Shown here: positions 5,511 to 7,540 of the stretch, piece by piece | How the letters are laid out: every line of letters starts with the position of its first letter | Position numbering within the stretch: the first letter of the stretch is position 1 | Source of the DNA: Candidatus Saccharimonadota bacterium | GTDB lineage: Bacteria > Patescibacteriota > Saccharimonadia > Saccharimonadales > Saccharimonadaceae | Direction: 5' to 3' | NCBI GenBank assembly: GCA_030528815.1 | Contig: JAUMYE010000053.1 | Coordinates: 1 to 7,540 of the forward strand | Length of the DNA stretch: 7,540 nt | The notes under the pieces: model-generated | What the model saw: the letters and a program-made list of their open reading frames with translations, nothing else | Told to the model about the DNA's origin: nothing | Database searches by the model: none | Position numbers and translations under genes: made by a program

Positions 5511-6665
5511 CTACTGTTTCCTTAAAATTAATAATTTGCGCGCAACGATCTGTCCGTCTCTATAATAGAGAAGGTCTTGACTCGCTGCGTGCTTATACTG
5601 AAGGGTATTATACCCAAGTTTCTCGATTTCGTCAAGGATATTTACCCCTTCATAGTGTCCATTTGGACGTAGCCAAGCTGGAGTGGCTAGACAGAGTGTG
5701 GTTCCGGAGGCAATTTGAGTGCCAATATTCTTCAAAAAGCTAGTTAGAAGGGCTTTTGTAGACTGTTGATATTCTTTTAGTTTGATGCCGCTTGGCGCTT
5801 GCGATAGTGGGTGGCCAAGGTAAATTTCGCTGGCGATGCAGTTAACTTTGGCAAGATTCCAGCTATGATCAGTGGCGTCGCCTGGCTCTAGGTATAGCTT
5901 TGGTGCATCTTTTTCTTGTAATTCTGGCGTGCGGTTGGTTAGCCAATCCATGTTTTTCTTGGAATAGGAAATCATCTTTTCGCTAAGATCGGTGCCATAG
6001 GCGGAATAGCCCATGAGGGTGGCTTCCTGCAAAACAACGCCAGTACCACAGAACGGATCAAGGACAACGAGATCATTTTGGGCTTGATTCTCTTTCTTGA
6101 ATTCGCCAACGGCAATGTTGATTAGGATTTGGGCTAGCTTTGGTGGAAGCATGCCAACAAAAGCATCGCGGGCTGGACGTTCGCGGTCGCGCTTGGCATA
6201 GGCAGTGATATTTTGCGTGCCAATAGAAATAGCGAGATGATTGTTGAATTTTAGGATTTCGATGTGGTTTAGCTTCTCGCCAAGCTGGTTGTGATGAGAT
6301 GCAGCGGAGCTAAGAACTGGACCGTCGTTGTTCGGTATTAGGCGGACATTGCGACCGTGGCGCTTGAGAAGATTTTTGTATTTGAGAGCAAGTGCCCAGC
6401 TGGATTTTTTGTTGGCTTTAGCGGAATAGTCTGAGACGCCGAGGGTGATTTTGCCTTCTGGAAGTTTGGCGAGATAATCCGTGACGGATTCTTCAAGGAT
6501 TTTTCCGGCTTTAATAGAGCCACCAAGATGTTCAAGATTAAGACTGTCTGTTTCGACGAATGCAATTTCTGGTGCTACTTTTTTGACATTTTCGCTACCA
6601 AAAAGCGCCTCGAGTTCAACAAGGGAAAGTTTTGGTTCGCGACCTAAAATTAGCATAAAAATCAT
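5511..6665 (-). CDS. THUMP-domain SAM-dependent RNA methylase, TrmG10/Trm11-like
   Basis: This 384-residue protein resembles enzymes that make N2-methylguanosine in tRNA. The N-terminus, LILGREPKLSLVELEALF (5-22), is typical of the Trm11/TrmG10 group, and a THUMP-like region covers about 50-155. The linker has the family block RDRERPARDAFVGMLPPKLAQI (159-180). The Rossmann methylase domain starts at about 198, with the SAM-binding loop DPFCGTG (203-209) and acidic D226 in YGTDLSEK. The catalytic motif, normally DPPYG, is instead SEIYLG (279-284): the tyrosine is kept but the Asp/Asn and both prolines are not. It may be a lineage-specific variant, altered substrate or activity. The ATG at 6665 is the most upstream; a second ATG at 6656 would drop MIF. 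Neither has a Shine-Dalgarno sequence, and an extended -10 ends 8 nt before the first, which suggests a leaderless mRNA. rpmA follows 4 nt downstream. Confidence 0.83.
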   Translation of the reverse strand: MIFMLILGREPKLSLVELEALFGSENVKKVAPEIAFVETDSLNLEHLGGSIKAGKILEESVTDYLAKLPEGKITLGVSDYSAKANKKSSWALALKYKNLLKRHGRNVRLIPNNDGPVLSSAASHHNQLGEKLNHIEILKFNNHLAISIGTQNITAYAKRDRERPARDAFVGMLPPKLAQILINIAVGEFKKENQAQNDLVVLDPFCGTGVVLQEATLMGYSAYGTDLSEKMISYSKKNMDWLTNRTPELQEKDAPKLYLEPGDATDHSWNLAKVNCIASEIYLGHPLSQAPSGIKLKEYQQSTKALLTSFLKNIGTQIASGTTLCLATPAWLRPNGHYEGVNILDEIEKLGYNTLQYKHAASQDLLYYRDGQIVARKLLILRKQ

Positions 6666-6666
6666 A

Positions 6667-6675
6667 TGTTATAAT
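6667..6675 (+). promoter_or_regulatory. Extended -10 promoter of the flippase-like gene (leaderless)
   Basis: TGTTATAAT is a perfect TGn-TATAAT. Six bases separate it from the ATG at 6682, so the standard start position is the A of the start codon itself. There is no room for a leader or a Shine-Dalgarno sequence. No TTGACA-like box is seen upstream. Confidence 0.65.
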
Positions 6676-6682
6676 TTTATCA
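6674..6682 (-). promoter_or_regulatory. Extended -10 promoter of the methylase-rpmA operon
   Basis: On the minus strand 6682-6674 reads TGATAAAAT, a TGn extended -10 with five of six hexamer matches. The expected start near 6667 is two bases before the ATG at 6665, so the message would be leaderless or nearly so. Its TG dinucleotide overlaps the start codon of the divergent flippase-like gene. TATAAC at 6673-6668 is an alternative -10, which would fit the later ATG at 6656. Confidence 0.45.
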
Positions 6683-7540
6683 TGTTTAAGAAGATTCTTA
6701 GTGCTGTCACCCTTATTTTGGTGGTAGTTATTGGTTATAGCACTTTTTCTGAGGTCGTTACGATCGATGGCCGGGAAATGACGATGTTTCAGGCAACTGT
6801 CGATGCTTTCAGGGAATTGAATATTTGGGTGCTTCTTCTTTTGATACCAGAGCAGTTCATGATGTATTTTGCGGCCGGTCAGATGTATTTCTCGTTCTTG
6901 AAACAGCGCAGAAAAATGAAGGTTAGCAATCTAAAGCTAACGCGTATTTCGCTCGAAATTAACTTCGTAAACCACACGATGCCGAGCGGTGGTATGAGTG
7001 GCCTAGCATATCTCATTTGGCGCCTTCGCGAGCTTGAAGTTTCGGCTGGTCAGGTGAGTTTTATTCATGGCCTTCGTTATGCAATTTGTGCGGTCGGTAA
7101 TGCCGTGCAGACAATGATTGCGATTATTATCGTGTTGATTGCGGGCTGTGTCCGCCCGGGAAATAGTTGGTATTTGTGGCTTGCTGGCGGCATTGCAGCG
7201 GGTATCCAGCTTTTGATTATTGCCGCCGTTCTTGTTCTTAGAAAACAGAAGAACGTTGATTTCTTGAAGAACAAGCTTGCGAATCTCGCAGATAGATGGC
7301 AGAGGCGTAAGGGTCAGAATAGGGCTAATAATCCAGAAAAACCAGCCAAGAAGAGAAGCTTTACGCGCGAGAATGTTGAGCGATTCTTTACGGATATGCG
7401 TTCGGATTATCTAGCACTCATGCGAGATAAGAATATTTTGAAGAAGCCAATTATTTGGGGCTTCGTTTTCTCGTTCTTGGAACTTGCGACTTACTGGGTT
7501 GTAGGCTGCGCGCTTGGTCATCCAGAGATTTTGCCTCAGA
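6682..7540 (+). CDS. YbhN/AglD-like flippase-family membrane protein (LPG synthase TM type), 3' end cut
   Basis: The frame opens at ATG 6682 and runs 286 codons to the window edge without a stop, so the gene is partial. The product starts MFKKILSAVTLILVVVIGYS. Hydrophobic segments lie near residues 4-20, 46-70, 132-157, 163-187 and 257-275. The block INFVNHTMPSGGMSG (93-107) is the family hallmark: an Asn followed by Pro and a Gly pair, as in the lysylphosphatidylglycerol synthase transmembrane region and the related YbhN and AglD proteins. Residues 188-245 form a basic, probably cytoplasmic loop (KPAKKRSF and similar). Members flip or transfer lipid-linked molecules, or act with polyprenyl-phosphate glycosyltransferases. 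No synthase domain is seen, but the C-terminus is missing. It is divergent from the methylase, with only 16 bp between start codons. A role in envelope lipid or glycan handling is an inference. Confidence 0.8.
   Translation, partial: MFKKILSAVTLILVVVIGYSTFSEVVTIDGREMTMFQATVDAFRELNIWVLLLLIPEQFMMYFAAGQMYFSFLKQRRKMKVSNLKLTRISLEINFVNHTMPSGGMSGLAYLIWRLRELEVSAGQVSFIHGLRYAICAVGNAVQTMIAIIIVLIAGCVRPGNSWYLWLAGGIAAGIQLLIIAAVLVLRKQKNVDFLKNKLANLADRWQRRKGQNRANNPEKPAKKRSFTRENVERFFTDMRSDYLALMRDKNILKKPIIWGFVFSFLELATYWVVGCALGHPEILPQ

Noticed and set aside
7077..7274. 65-residue minus-strand frame
   Set aside because: Antisense to the flippase-family gene, whose frame is open to the window edge and carries the INFVNHTMPSGG motif.
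1..7540. A new defence, mobile or biosynthetic system
   Set aside because: Every sizeable frame is explained by core or common families (proteases, repair, ribosome, RNA methylation, membrane proteins). There are no transposase, integrase, toxin-antitoxin, attachment-site or array signals and no visible composition shift.

Overview
The window looks like ordinary core chromosome of a small-genome bacterium, most likely Candidatus Saccharibacteria (TM7) or another member of the Patescibacteria/CPR. The case rests on moderate GC, very tight gene packing, the sequence style of the bL27 protein, a THUMP-type RNA methylase whose catalytic motif ends in YLG instead of PPYG, and a very short DNA polymerase III delta-like protein. 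TGA is used as an ordinary stop (end of the CPBP gene), so this is not a UGA-recoded lineage such as Gracilibacteria. The lineage call is an inference (about 0.6). I see no mobile element, CRISPR array, tRNA, rRNA or phage gene.

Layout. At the left edge, on the minus strand (1-618), lies the 5' part of a four-helix membrane protein with an Ala/Pro-rich tail that runs off the window. A 114-bp divergent promoter region follows (619-732). A five-gene plus-strand operon spans 733-5195: site-2 protease RseP, a CPBP-family membrane protease with a lysine-rich cytosolic tail, formamidopyrimidine-DNA glycosylase MutM, a shortened HolA-like clamp-loader delta protein, and an endonuclease/exonuclease/phosphatase (EEP) enzyme. 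Internal gaps run from a 1-nt overlap to 14 nt. A bidirectional hairpin terminator (about 5195-5225) separates it from a convergent minus-strand pair, rpmA (bL27) and a TrmG10/Trm11-like RNA methylase (5511-6665). A 16-bp divergent gap then leads into a plus-strand YbhN/AglD-like flippase-family membrane protein (6682 to the right edge, partial).

How the genes fit together. The operon pairs two intramembrane proteases (membrane quality control or signalling) with a DNA repair and replication block (MutM, delta-like protein, a possible nuclease). The minus-strand pair concerns translation (ribosomal protein plus an RNA modification enzyme). No promoter has a convincing -35 box, but all four best candidates are TGn-extended -10 elements. 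Three of them sit so close to the start codon that the mRNAs should be leaderless or nearly so, while most genes inside the operon have clear Shine-Dalgarno sequences. This two-mode initiation pattern, including two back-to-back leaderless genes sharing 16 bp, is the most interesting signal here. The short delta subunit and the altered methylase motif come next. I found no convincing new defence or mobile system.
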